Positions 53,543 to 61,480 of a stretch of 64,000 nt of DNA are shown one piece after another. Position 1 is the stretch's first letter. Each line of letters starts with the position of its first letter. Position numbers and translations under genes: made by a program. The notes beneath the pieces are model-generated. The model saw only the letters and a list, made by a program, of their open reading frames with translations, was not told where the DNA came from and searched no databases. Source of the DNA: JABSQH01 sp039177505 (GTDB taxonomy: Bacteria > Actinomycetota > Acidimicrobiia > Acidimicrobiales > Ilumatobacteraceae); NCBI GenBank assembly GCA_039177505.1, contig JBCDFR010000015.1, forward strand, positions 1-64,000. Reading direction: 5' to 3'.

Positions 53543-53910
53543 ACCGCCGCGAGTGGTTTCCGAGTGATCCGACCAAGGTCGGCACCGACCCCGACTACCG
53601 GTTCACGCTGGCCAATGAGCGCACTTTTCTCGCCTGGATCCGCACGGCGCTCGCACTCGCGGCAGGTGGACTGGCGGCGGTGGCGATCCTCGACGACTTC
53701 CCCGGCGAGGAAGGCCTCGGCATCGGCCTGATCGTGCTCGGGTTCATCACCGCGGCCACGGCCTATCGCCGGTGGGCGCTCAATGAACGAGCGATGCGCC
53801 TTGACGAACCGCTGCCGACATCGAGGCTGCCGCTGCTGATGGCTATCGCCGTGGCGATCATCGCCGTCGTCGCGGCAGTACTGCTCGTCATCGACGGAAC
53901 GCGCAACTGA
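53539..53910 (+). CDS. DUF202 membrane protein
   Basis: A 123-residue membrane protein with three hydrophobic helices. FTLANERTFLAWIRTALAL is the DUF202 (YidH) signature with the conserved ERTxLAWxRTxLA core. Function is unknown; the family occurs as adjacent pairs, as here. GTG at 53539 overlaps the phosphatase stop and was preferred to GTGs at 53527 and 53530. The stop shares a base with the ATG of the next gene. Confidence 0.84.
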   Translation: MNRREWFPSDPTKVGTDPDYRFTLANERTFLAWIRTALALAAGGLAAVAILDDFPGEEGLGIGLIVLGFITAATAYRRWALNERAMRLDEPLPTSRLPLLMAIAVAIIAVVAAVLLVIDGTRN

Positions 53911-54263
53911 TGCCGGGGCGCGACAAGCCGGACAGACCGGATCGGGTGTTCGATCCGATGCTGCAACACGAGCGCACCGCGCTGGCATGGGAACGCACGG
54001 CGATCGCCGTGATGATCGCGGGGGTCTTGTTCGCCCGCCAGGCCGCTGAGATCCACGAGTCGCTCGCCGCGCTCGGCATCGCCCAGGTCGCGCTCGGCGG
54101 AGTCGTGTTGATCTGGGCCGGCTGGCATTACGACGACCTCCATGCGCCACTGCGCCGAGGACAGAGCCCGGTACACCCCCAAGCGGCGCGCATCGTCGGC
54201 CTGACCACGATCGGGTTCATCGGCGCAGCACTCATCATCACCGCTGCCACGGTGGCCTTCTAG
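53910..54263 (+). CDS. DUF202 membrane protein, second copy
   Basis: A 117-residue protein with DPMLQHERTALAWERTAIAV carrying the DUF202 core, followed by three hydrophobic segments and a PLRRGQSPVHPQAARIVGLT linker. It begins on the last base of the preceding stop (TGATG), so both copies are made together, probably as a heteromer. It ends the plus-strand run from 51515. Confidence 0.82.
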   Translation: MPGRDKPDRPDRVFDPMLQHERTALAWERTAIAVMIAGVLFARQAAEIHESLAALGIAQVALGGVVLIWAGWHYDDLHAPLRRGQSPVHPQAARIVGLTTIGFIGAALIITAATVAF

Positions 54264-54360
54264 ACCCGGCGCGCTTCGACGCCGACTGCGCGGCGACGAG
54301 CATCACCGCAACGACGACACTGCCGACCACCACGCGGTGTCGATCGTCTGGCGAGACGCG

Positions 54361-55167
54361 TCAGCTGCGAGGCAACAAGGCGAGCTGACGGCACTGCGCG
54401 ACGAGCTTGCCGGCGCAGTCCCAGAGCTCGCCGTCTTCGTTGAACAGGCCATCTTCGATGTACTCCGAGCGGAACGACGCCGCGACCGGGCCAGGCGCGG
54501 GAACACCGCGGATGTGCACGGTCAGCTCCACGGTCGGCACCCATGCGACAGGGAGACCGCTGTTGAACACGACCGGCGGAAACGCATCGCTCGCGAGAAG
54601 TAGGCCGAAGGCGTCGATCGGCTCCTCGTCGGCCAGCGCGAACCAGCCGTCCATCTTGGCCGTTCCTGTCGGCTTGCCGGCTCGGAACCCGGCGTCGTCG
54701 GGGTGGAGGCGCAGGGCGATGCGCTGCATCATCTCCGGCAACGGGCCCTCATCGGGCGCCGGCGGGGCGGCCGACTCGTCGTAGGGCGCGAGCGTCGGTG
54801 GAGTGCCGGTGACCAGCGCAGGCCCACCGGGTGTCTGATCGCCGAATGTTCCCAGCAGTCGCATGATCGCAACGTCGGACACGCGCACAGTGGCACTGAT
54901 CGTCGCCAGACGCCGGCCTGAGCGAATCGTCTCGGTGTCGATCGTGCACGGACCGGCCGGTCCCGGCTTGAGGTAGTGGGCCGTCAACGAGAGCGGCGGG
55001 CGGCCTGCGGTGTCGGCCATCGCCCGCCCGGCCAGCGCGAGGAGGTAGCCCCCGTTGGCGTTTCCTCCGATATCCCATCCTTCGCGGATCGAGGTGTCGT
55101 AGTGACCCACTCCGTCGACAAGCGAGACGCGCTCGGACGAGGTGGCCGCGGCAAACGTTCCGGTCAT
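54361..55167 (-). CDS. Thioesterase family protein (TesB-like double hotdog)
   Basis: A 268-residue protein. WDIGGNANGGYLLALAGRAM is the first hotdog's substrate-helix region, LTAHYLKPGPAGPCTI the following strand, and a second hotdog starts around PTGTAKMDGWFALAD, with VAWVPTVELTVHIRGVPAPG as its matching strand. This is the architecture of actinobacterial acyl-CoA thioesterases of the 4HBT_3/TesB group. The acyl group is unknown. It is divergent from metG, with 163 bp between. Confidence 0.82.
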   Translation of the reverse strand: MTGTFAAATSSERVSLVDGVGHYDTSIREGWDIGGNANGGYLLALAGRAMADTAGRPPLSLTAHYLKPGPAGPCTIDTETIRSGRRLATISATVRVSDVAIMRLLGTFGDQTPGGPALVTGTPPTLAPYDESAAPPAPDEGPLPEMMQRIALRLHPDDAGFRAGKPTGTAKMDGWFALADEEPIDAFGLLLASDAFPPVVFNSGLPVAWVPTVELTVHIRGVPAPGPVAASFRSEYIEDGLFNEDGELWDCAGKLVAQCRQLALLPRS

Positions 55168-55330
55168 CGCGGCGACGGTATCGGCGCGCTATGGAGACAG
55201 CTCCGTGATCAGCGACACGTTGCTGCGGCGACATCGGCCACAACGCGGGCTGCGCCTGCCAAGCCGCAGCCGGCCATCGTGCCCGCAATGTTCGGTGGGG
55301 TCGGCAGCGCGATCACGTAGCGTTCCAACC

Positions 55331-56851
55331 GTGAGTCGGTTCTACGTGACCACCCCGATCTATTACGTGAACGCCGAACCCCACCTGGGCCACGCGTACA
55401 CGACGATCGTCGGCGACGCCCTCACCCGGTGGCATCGCCTCTTGGGTGACGAGGTGATGTATCTCACCGGCACCGACGAACACGGCCTGAAGATCCAGCA
55501 AGCCGCCGAGGCTGCGGGAACGACGCCGCAGGCGTTCGCCGACGAGATCGCTCCGAAGTTCGCCGACACCTGGGAACGGCTCGACATCGCCTACGACGAC
55601 TTCATCCGCACCACCGAACCGCGCCACTACAAGGCAGTGGAGGAGATCTTGCAGCGGTGCTACGACGCCGGCGACATCGAGCTCGGGACGTTCTCGGGCA
55701 TGTACTGCGTTGACTGCGAGGAGTACTACTCCGAGGACGAGCTGATCACCATCGACGGCGTGCCCAATTGCTGTCCGATTCACCGCAAGCCGGTGCAGTA
55801 CTTCGAAGAGGAGAACTACTTCTTCCGGCTGTCGCGGTTCGAAGACCGCCTCCTCGATTGGTACGCCCAGCACCCCACGGCGATGAAGCCGGAGCAGCGA
55901 GGCAACGAGGCACTCGGGCTGATCAAGGGTGGCCTCCGCGATTTCTCGATCAGCCGTACATCGCTGAAATGGGGAGTCCCGCTGCCGTGGGACCCGAACC
56001 ATGTGACGTACGTGTGGTTCGACGCCCTCACCAACTACCTCACTGCCGCCGGTTTCGGCGATGGCACCCAGGGGTACGAGAAGTGGTGGCCAGTCGACTA
56101 CCACCTGATCGGCAAAGACATCGTCCGCCAGCACTGCGTGTACTGGCCCGCGATGCTGATGAGCGCCGGCATCGAGCCGCCCAAGGGATGGGCGATCGGC
56201 GGTTGGCTGCTCGTCGGCGGCGAGAAGATGAGCAAGACCTCGGGCAACGTGGTCAAACCGCTCGACCTGATCGAGGACGTCGGGCTGGACGGCTTCCGCT
56301 ACTACGTGCTCTCCGACACCGCCTACGGCAACGACGGCGACTTCACCTACGAAGGGCTGGTTGCGCGCTACAACGCCGACCTAGCGAACAACCTCGGCAA
56401 CCTCGCCGCTCGAGTGGCCACCGTCGTGGGCAAGAAGTGTGGTGGCGTCGGCACTGCGCCGAACCCCGACAGCCCGCTCGCGGAGGTAGCAGCGACAGCC
56501 GTCGAGGAGACCACGCGGTGGTGGGATGAGGTGCAGCCGAGTCGCGCCCTCGACGCCACCTGGCAACTCGTGCGGGCAACCAACGCCCACCTCGAGGCCA
56601 ACGAACCATGGAAGGCCGATCCCGGCCCCGATGTCGACGCGGTGATGGGCGACGCACTCGAAGCGCTGCGCATCGTGGCGATCCTGGCGTCGCCGGCGAT
56701 CCCGTCGACCGCACAAGCCGTGTGGGAGCGAATCGGCCAAACGGGCGCCGTCACCGACCAACGCGTCCCCGCCGATACGGCGTGGGACGGTTACCAATCC
56801 GGCGCCGAAGTCACCAAGGGCGCACCACTGTTCCCCCGCCTCAAGACATGA
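55331..56851 (+). CDS. metG: Methionyl-tRNA synthetase
   Basis: A 506-residue class I enzyme that charges tRNA-Met. FYVTTPIYYVNAEPHLGHAY has the HIGH-type signature (HLGH), TGTDEHGLKIQQAAE is family-specific, YCVDCEEYYSEDEL and NCCPIHRKPV form the knuckle that binds zinc, and GEKMSKTSGNVV is the KMSKS loop. The dimer-forming C-terminal tRNA-binding domain of longer forms is absent, which is normal for many Actinobacteria. The GTG at 55331 starts the domain exactly. Confidence 0.95.
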   Translation: MSRFYVTTPIYYVNAEPHLGHAYTTIVGDALTRWHRLLGDEVMYLTGTDEHGLKIQQAAEAAGTTPQAFADEIAPKFADTWERLDIAYDDFIRTTEPRHYKAVEEILQRCYDAGDIELGTFSGMYCVDCEEYYSEDELITIDGVPNCCPIHRKPVQYFEEENYFFRLSRFEDRLLDWYAQHPTAMKPEQRGNEALGLIKGGLRDFSISRTSLKWGVPLPWDPNHVTYVWFDALTNYLTAAGFGDGTQGYEKWWPVDYHLIGKDIVRQHCVYWPAMLMSAGIEPPKGWAIGGWLLVGGEKMSKTSGNVVKPLDLIEDVGLDGFRYYVLSDTAYGNDGDFTYEGLVARYNADLANNLGNLAARVATVVGKKCGGVGTAPNPDSPLAEVAATAVEETTRWWDEVQPSRALDATWQLVRATNAHLEANEPWKADPGPDVDAVMGDALEALRIVAILASPAIPSTAQAVWERIGQTGAVTDQRVPADTAWDGYQSGAEVTKGAPLFPRLKT

Positions 56852-56886
56852 GCGAACAACCGAGGCGACAATTGGTGCCAGGCACC

Positions 56887-56915
56887 CGACAACTGGAGCC
56901 AGGCACCAGTTGTCG
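56887..56915 (+). terminator. Hairpin after metG
   Basis: CGACAACTGG (56887-56896) pairs exactly with CCAGTTGTCG (56906-56915) across a 9-base loop, followed by TTGTCC. A second small palindrome, GGTGCCAGGCACC, lies just before it (about 56875). It starts 36 bp after the metG stop and probably ends its transcript, although the U-content after the stem is low. Confidence 0.65.
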
Positions 56916-56962
56916 TTGTCCAATCGGGGAACGGGTACAAGTGTCGCGGTGTGGGGCATCTC

Positions 56963-57754
56963 GTGTCTGACACCAGTGGCCCCAGCCACGTGAGTTGGGT
57001 CGACTCGCACTGTCATGTGTACGACGAGACGATCCCCGGCGGTGTCGACGGCGCGGTCGATGCGGCGGTGGCGAACGGTGTCGCACAGATGGTGGTGGTC
57101 GGATGCGATCGAGCCACCTCACGGTTGGCAATCGAGGTCGCCTCCCGACGCTCTGAAGTGTTCGCCACCGTGGGACTACATCCGCACGAGGCGCGCCACG
57201 GTGTCGACACCATCATCGATTTGATCGACACTCCCGGCGTCGTCGCGGTCGGGGAAGCCGGCCTCGACTATTTCTACAACCACTCACCGCGCGAAGACCA
57301 GGAGGCGGCTTTTGCAGCTCAGATCGAGCTCGCCAAGCGCCGCAACCTGCCGCTCGTGATCCACACCCGCGACGCGTGGGACGACACCTTCGCCGTGCTC
57401 GACGACGTCGGCGTTCCCGAGCGCACGATCTTTCACTGCTTCACCGGCGGGCCCGCCGAGGCCACACGTGCCCTCGAACGCGGTGCGGCGCTGTCGTTCT
57501 CCGGGATCGTCACCTTCCCGAAGGCCCACGAATTGCATGCCGCAGCGCAGGTTTGTCCGCTCGATCGAATGCTCGTGGAAACCGACAGCCCGTATCTGGC
57601 GCCCGTCCCGCACCGGGGGAAGAAGAACCAGCCGGCGTGGGTCGCCGACGTCGGCGCCGCCATCGCCGCACTGCGGACAGTCGACATCGATGAGGTCGCG
57701 GATGCGACCAGCGCCACCGCGCGGGCGATGTTCGATCTGCCGACGAGGATCTGA
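56963..57754 (+). CDS. tatD: TatD family metal-dependent DNase/hydrolase
   Basis: A 263-residue TIM-barrel hydrolase. WVDSHCHVYDE carries the HxH metal pair, FATVGLHPHEARH, VAVGEAGLDYFYNHS, PLVIHTRDAWDDT and TIFHCFTGGPAEA give the other metal ligands, and LVETDSPYLAPVPHRGKKNQ is the final signature with the catalytic aspartate. Members act as 3'-5' DNases or deacylases. The N-terminus is uncertain: GTGs at 56951, 56963 and 56990 are all in frame; 56963 has GGGG upstream. Typical neighbour of metG and rsmA. Confidence 0.9.
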   Translation: MSDTSGPSHVSWVDSHCHVYDETIPGGVDGAVDAAVANGVAQMVVVGCDRATSRLAIEVASRRSEVFATVGLHPHEARHGVDTIIDLIDTPGVVAVGEAGLDYFYNHSPREDQEAAFAAQIELAKRRNLPLVIHTRDAWDDTFAVLDDVGVPERTIFHCFTGGPAEATRALERGAALSFSGIVTFPKAHELHAAAQVCPLDRMLVETDSPYLAPVPHRGKKNQPAWVADVGAAIAALRTVDIDEVADATSATARAMFDLPTRI

Positions 57755-57761
57755 GCGCGCT

Positions 57762-57788
57762 CCGACAACCACGCTGCGTGGTTGTCGG
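57762..57788 (+). terminator. Perfect 12-bp hairpin after tatD
   Basis: CCGACAACCACG (57762-57773) pairs exactly with CGTGGTTGTCGG (57777-57788) across the 3-base loop CTG. It starts 8 bp after the tatD stop. No U-run follows. A near-certain RNA hairpin and probable terminator. Confidence 0.75.
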
Positions 57789-57879
57789 TCACCGTCGATG
57801 AGCAGACCCTGGAAAACCACGGTTACATTGGCATGCCCTGGCGCGGCGGTCACTCGACGGCAGCCGCCCGCTGTCAATC

Positions 57880-58425
57880 ATGAACCTCGACCCGACCGAC
57901 CGCCGGCGCATCGTCGCCGTCAGCGCCCTGAGCGTATTGGCCTTGCCTGCGCTGTTTCTGGCTGCCGGCAGTGACGATGGCTCGCCCAACGTGGCGACCG
58001 CCGGCGTCGAGATTGGTGCGTCGAACGACGATGGACCGGCACCGATACCCGCGGGGACGTCTGCGTTGACGCCCGACACCTCCGGTGTTGCCAACGAGCC
58101 CGTCTACATGGGTGGGCCGCAGGCGGCCGGCCGAGGTGTGCCCAGAGTGGCGATCCCTGCCGAGCAGAGCGGCACGCGGGTCTCCGCCTCGGCGACCTAT
58201 ACGAGTGACCTGCTCGACCGCAACCGCTGCAACGTGTCTGAGGGGGTCACGACGGGCGACCGCCTCACCGTGGTCAACCTGGCCAACAACCGCACCGTTC
58301 AGTGCACTGCCGTGCTGTCGCCGGTGGGCGGCGGCAACGGCGTCAACGTGCTGATGCACCGCGAGCTGTACATGCAGCTGGGCAGCGTCACCGACGCGCC
58401 GATCTACGTCGAGCTCCGGACGTGA
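57880..58425 (+). CDS. Exported protein with SAF/LysM-adjacent style C-terminal domain, unknown function
   Basis: A 181-residue protein. VSALSVLALPALFLAAGSDD is a signal peptide or anchor; a proline/alanine-rich linker follows, and the C-terminal 80 residues have ATYTSDLLDRNRCNVSEGVT, then GDRLTVVNLANNRTVQCTAV, with two cysteines that could pair. The core resembles the RlpA-like double-psi barrel found in resuscitation-type proteins that often precede rsmA in Actinobacteria, but the match is weak. The stop overlaps the rsmA GTG. Confidence 0.68.
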   Translation: MNLDPTDRRRIVAVSALSVLALPALFLAAGSDDGSPNVATAGVEIGASNDDGPAPIPAGTSALTPDTSGVANEPVYMGGPQAAGRGVPRVAIPAEQSGTRVSASATYTSDLLDRNRCNVSEGVTTGDRLTVVNLANNRTVQCTAVLSPVGGGNGVNVLMHRELYMQLGSVTDAPIYVELRT

Positions 58426-59249
58426 CGCACTCGCGTCCGACGATCCGCACCCTTCTCGACACTCACGACCTGCAGCCCCGGCGAGACCTCGGACAGAACT
58501 TCGTCGCCGATCCCAACACCGTCCGACGGATCGCCGAACTCGCCCGGGTCGGTCCGGACGACCACGTCGCCGAGATCGGCGCCGGGCTCGGATCGCTTAC
58601 GCTGGCGTTGGCCGAGACCAGCGCCGCGGTCACGGCCATCGAAGTCGACAACGCCCTGATCGAACCGCTCACGACCACCCTCGCCCCGTACCCCAACGCA
58701 ACGCTGGTTCACGCCGACGCGATGCGCCTCGACTGGTCGAGTGTGCTCGACCCCGCCCACGCGCCGTGGGTGCTCGTCGCCAACTTGCCGTACAACGTGG
58801 CCACACCGCTGGTGTGCGACATCCTCGACACCGTGGCACACGTCGGTCGACTCGTGGTGATGGTCCAACGGGAGGTCGCCGATCGATTCGTGGCGACCCC
58901 GCGCACGAGCTCGTACGGTGCGGTCAGCGTCAAGATCGCCTATTGGGGCACCGCCCGCATCGTGGCTCACGTCCCGGCTTCGGTGTTCGTCCCCCGGCCC
59001 AACGTCGAGTCAGCGGTCGTCGAGATCATCCGCCGCCCCGACCGGCATCCGGGTGAAGGAGCATCGCGACCGCTGTTCGAATTGGTACGCACGGCGTTCG
59101 GTCAGCGGCGCAAGATGTTGCGCAAGTCGCTGAGCGGCATCGTCGCCGCCGAGCAGTTCTCCGCCGCCGACATCGAATCGACGGCCCGCCCAGAGGAACT
59201 CGACGTCGACGACTGGTGTCGGCTCGCCGCGGTCGTCACCGAGGCCTGA
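58422..59249 (+). CDS. rsmA: 16S rRNA dimethyladenosine transferase
   Basis: A 275-residue SAM enzyme (KsgA) that dimethylates A1518 and A1519 of 16S rRNA. RRDLGQNFVADPNTVRRIAE is the N-terminal signature, VAEIGAGLGSLTLALAE is motif I, and VLVANLPYNVATPLVCDIL contains the NLPY catalytic motif. VPASVFVPRPNVESAVVEI is the usual late signature. The GTG start overlaps the previous stop (GTGA), and ispE follows after 2 bp, giving the common actinobacterial order. Confidence 0.95.
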   Translation: MTHSRPTIRTLLDTHDLQPRRDLGQNFVADPNTVRRIAELARVGPDDHVAEIGAGLGSLTLALAETSAAVTAIEVDNALIEPLTTTLAPYPNATLVHADAMRLDWSSVLDPAHAPWVLVANLPYNVATPLVCDILDTVAHVGRLVVMVQREVADRFVATPRTSSYGAVSVKIAYWGTARIVAHVPASVFVPRPNVESAVVEIIRRPDRHPGEGASRPLFELVRTAFGQRRKMLRKSLSGIVAAEQFSAADIESTARPEELDVDDWCRLAAVVTEA

Positions 59250-59251
59250 CG

Positions 59252-60046
59252 ATGTCGACCGCAGCGATCACCGTCCGAGCCCACGCCAAGTTGACGCTCA
59301 ACTTGCAGATGACCGGCGTGCGCGCCGACGGATTTCACCTGCTCGATGCCGAGATGGTCAGCCTCGATCTCCACGACCGGTTGACGATCGACCCGTCCGG
59401 CGACGAACTGCACGCCACCGGCCCATACGCGCACGGAGTCCCGACGGACGCGTCGAACCTCGTCGCTCAGGCGCTCGACCTGCATGACCGGAAAGCTCGT
59501 GTGACGATCGACAAGCGCATTCCCCACGGCGGTGGGCTCGGAGGGGGCTCGACCGATGCGGCGACCGCGCTCGCATGGTGCGGACACGGAACCGACAATG
59601 AGGCGTTGGTCGCCGCAAGCCGACTCGGCGCCGATATCCCCTTCTGTCTCATCGGCGGGCGGGCGCGGGTGCGTGGCATCGGCGAACTCGTCGAACCGCT
59701 CCCCCACCTGACCCGCACGTTCACTCTCGTGATCCCCCCGCTCGCGGTCAGCACGCCTGCCGCCTACCGCGCATGGGACAATCTGGGAGGACCGACGGCC
59801 ACACAACGTGGCGGCGACGTCAACGACCTCGAAGCCGCGGCCCTCCTCGTCGAGCCACGGTTGACAGCCTGGAAGGCACAGATCACAGAGCTCGCGGGCG
59901 TGCAACCGACCCTGGCCGGCAGCGGCGCGACGTGGTTCGTCGAAGGCGACCGCGAAAAAGCCCTCGCCGAGCTGGTCGACGAGGGCGCATCGGTGCTGGT
60001 GGCTAGCACCGTCGATGCGGCGACGGCGACGAACGCCGACGCCTGA
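59252..60046 (+). CDS. ispE: 4-diphosphocytidyl-2-C-methyl-D-erythritol kinase
   Basis: A 264-residue GHMP kinase of the MEP isoprenoid route, making the polyprenyl precursors that the glycan locus also consumes. AHAKLTLNLQMTGVRADGFH is the start signature with the catalytic-site lysine region, KRIPHGGGLGGGSTDAATAL is the ATP-binding GHMP motif, and LAGSGATWFVEGD the C-terminal motif. A little shorter than the 283 residues of E. coli. It ends 9 bp before the convergent bS22 gene. Confidence 0.94.
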   Translation: MSTAAITVRAHAKLTLNLQMTGVRADGFHLLDAEMVSLDLHDRLTIDPSGDELHATGPYAHGVPTDASNLVAQALDLHDRKARVTIDKRIPHGGGLGGGSTDAATALAWCGHGTDNEALVAASRLGADIPFCLIGGRARVRGIGELVEPLPHLTRTFTLVIPPLAVSTPAAYRAWDNLGGPTATQRGGDVNDLEAAALLVEPRLTAWKAQITELAGVQPTLAGSGATWFVEGDREKALAELVDEGASVLVASTVDAATATNADA

Positions 60047-60055
60047 CGAATACGA

Positions 60056-60148
60056 TTACTTGCGACGCTGGTGGCGCGTGCGGCGGAGCATCTTCTTGTG
60101 CTTCTTCTTCCGCATGCGCTTGCGGCGCTTCTTGACGAGTGAACCCAT
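60056..60148 (-). CDS. Ribosomal protein bS22-like (AURKAIP1/COX24 domain) miniature protein
   Basis: A 30-residue, extremely basic protein: MGSLVKKRRKRMRKKKHKKM followed by LRRTRHQRRK. It matches the actinobacterial small-subunit protein bS22 (in mycobacteria MGSVIKKRRKRMxKKKHRKL...). It is too short for most gene finders. It reads away from the tRNA gene, sharing a 100-bp promoter region with it, and converges with ispE. Confidence 0.9.
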   Translation of the reverse strand: MGSLVKKRRKRMRKKKHKKMLRRTRHQRRK

Positions 60149-60248
60149 AGCGGCGAGTCACGCTACCGGCCGTGCTAGCGGGGTCCACACGAGATACGGT
60201 GATCGGTGGTGCATGTTCCACACTCGTGGTGGTGCGTGACCCGACCAT

Positions 60249-60322
60249 TCCGGGGTCGTCTAATGGTAGGACTGCGGTTTTTGGTGCCGTTTGTAGGGGT
60301 TCGAGTCCTCTCCCCGGAGCCA
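60249..60322 (+). tRNA. tRNA-Gln (anticodon UUG)
   Basis: A 74-nt tRNA with encoded CCA. Acceptor arms TCCGGGG and CCCCGGA pair fully; the D-arm is GTCT/GGAC around AATGGTA; the anticodon stem GCGGT/GCCGT (with two G-U pairs) holds the loop TTTTGGT, anticodon TTG at positions 34-36; the T-arm has TTCGAGT. The final A of CCA is also the A of the glmU start codon, so the two genes share one base. Confidence 0.94.
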
Positions 60323-61407
60323 TGAGCGTTTCTGCCATCGTGCTCGCAGCGGGCGAGGGCACGCGCATGCGCTCCAGCCGCCCGAAACCCCTCCACCTCA
60401 TCTGCGGTCGGCCGATGGTGCTGCACGTGATCCACGCGCTGGAGGGCGTGCAACCCGACCGTACGGCGATGGTTGTCGGACACGGCGCCGAACGGGTCAC
60501 CAAGAAGGTGCAGCAACTCGCGCCAGCGTGGGCCAACGTGGCCTTCGTCGAACAGGTCGAACAACACGGCACCGGCGACGCCGCACGAATCGGGCTGACT
60601 GCGTTCCCCGGCCACGACGTCGACGACGAATCCACGATCATCCTCCTCCCTGGCGACACGCCGCTACTGCGGCCCGAAACGCTGCGCGAGCTGGTCGACA
60701 GCCACGTCGAGAACTCCAACGCAGCGACGTTGCTCACGTCGGTGGTCGGCGACCCGACCGGCTATGGCCGGGTGATCCGTAAGCCCGACGGCCAGGCGGC
60801 GCGCATCGTTGAACATCGCGACGCGGCGCCTGAAGAGCTCGACGTGAAAGAGATCAACACGTCGATCTATGCGTTCCGCCGCGACCTCCTCGGTCCGGCG
60901 TTGCGCAAGGTGACCACCAAGAACGCCCAGGGCGAGCTGTATCTCACCGACGTGATCTCGGTGCTCTCGGAGATGGGCCACCGCATCGGTGTGGTGCGTG
61001 CGCCGGCCGCCGAAACTCAGGGCGTCAACGATCGCTGGCAATTGGCGATGGCCGAGCGTGAGCTGCGGTCGCGGACCAACAAGGGGTGGCTTCTCAACGG
61101 CGTGACGATGCTCGATCCGCGGCAGACCTTCATCGACGTCACCGTGTCGATCGGCCGCGACGTCACGCTCTACCCAGGCACGATCCTGCAGGGCTCCACC
61201 GTGATCGGCGACGGCTGCGATATCGGCCCCGACACCCGACTCGTCGACTGCGCAGTGGGCCGGGAGGCCATCGTCGAGCACACCGTTGGCCACGACGCCG
61301 AAGTTGGTGAGCGCGCCGTCGTCGGACCGTATGCCCACCTCCCGGCGGGATCTGCGGTCGCTACCGGAGAGACCACCGGAGCGTTCTACACTGCACCCGT
61401 CGGCTGA
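60322..61407 (+). CDS. glmU: GlmU-like UDP-GlcNAc pyrophosphorylase with truncated acetyltransferase end
   Basis: A 361-residue enzyme; full GlmU is about 450-480. The uridylyltransferase domain is complete: AIVLAAGEGTRMRSSRPKPL, GHGAERV, VEQHGTGDAARIGL, LLPGDTPLLRPETL, GYGRVIRKPDG and KEINTSIYAF. ETQGVNDRWQLAMAE is the linker, then only about four β-helix coils follow, ending GPYAHLPAGSAVATGE plus ten residues. The coils that carry the acetyl-CoA-binding and catalytic His/Asn/Lys residues are missing. It should make UDP-GlcNAc from GlcNAc-1-P but not acetylate GlcN-1-P. Followed by prs. Confidence 0.9.
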   Translation: MSVSAIVLAAGEGTRMRSSRPKPLHLICGRPMVLHVIHALEGVQPDRTAMVVGHGAERVTKKVQQLAPAWANVAFVEQVEQHGTGDAARIGLTAFPGHDVDDESTIILLPGDTPLLRPETLRELVDSHVENSNAATLLTSVVGDPTGYGRVIRKPDGQAARIVEHRDAAPEELDVKEINTSIYAFRRDLLGPALRKVTTKNAQGELYLTDVISVLSEMGHRIGVVRAPAAETQGVNDRWQLAMAERELRSRTNKGWLLNGVTMLDPRQTFIDVTVSIGRDVTLYPGTILQGSTVIGDGCDIGPDTRLVDCAVGREAIVEHTVGHDAEVGERAVVGPYAHLPAGSAVATGETTGAFYTAPVG

Positions 61408-61480
61408 TCTCGCCGACACGAATCGTCCACGAACACTGAGCCCACCACCCAACCGAGCGACTTCGGGGAGGAAGTCACCG

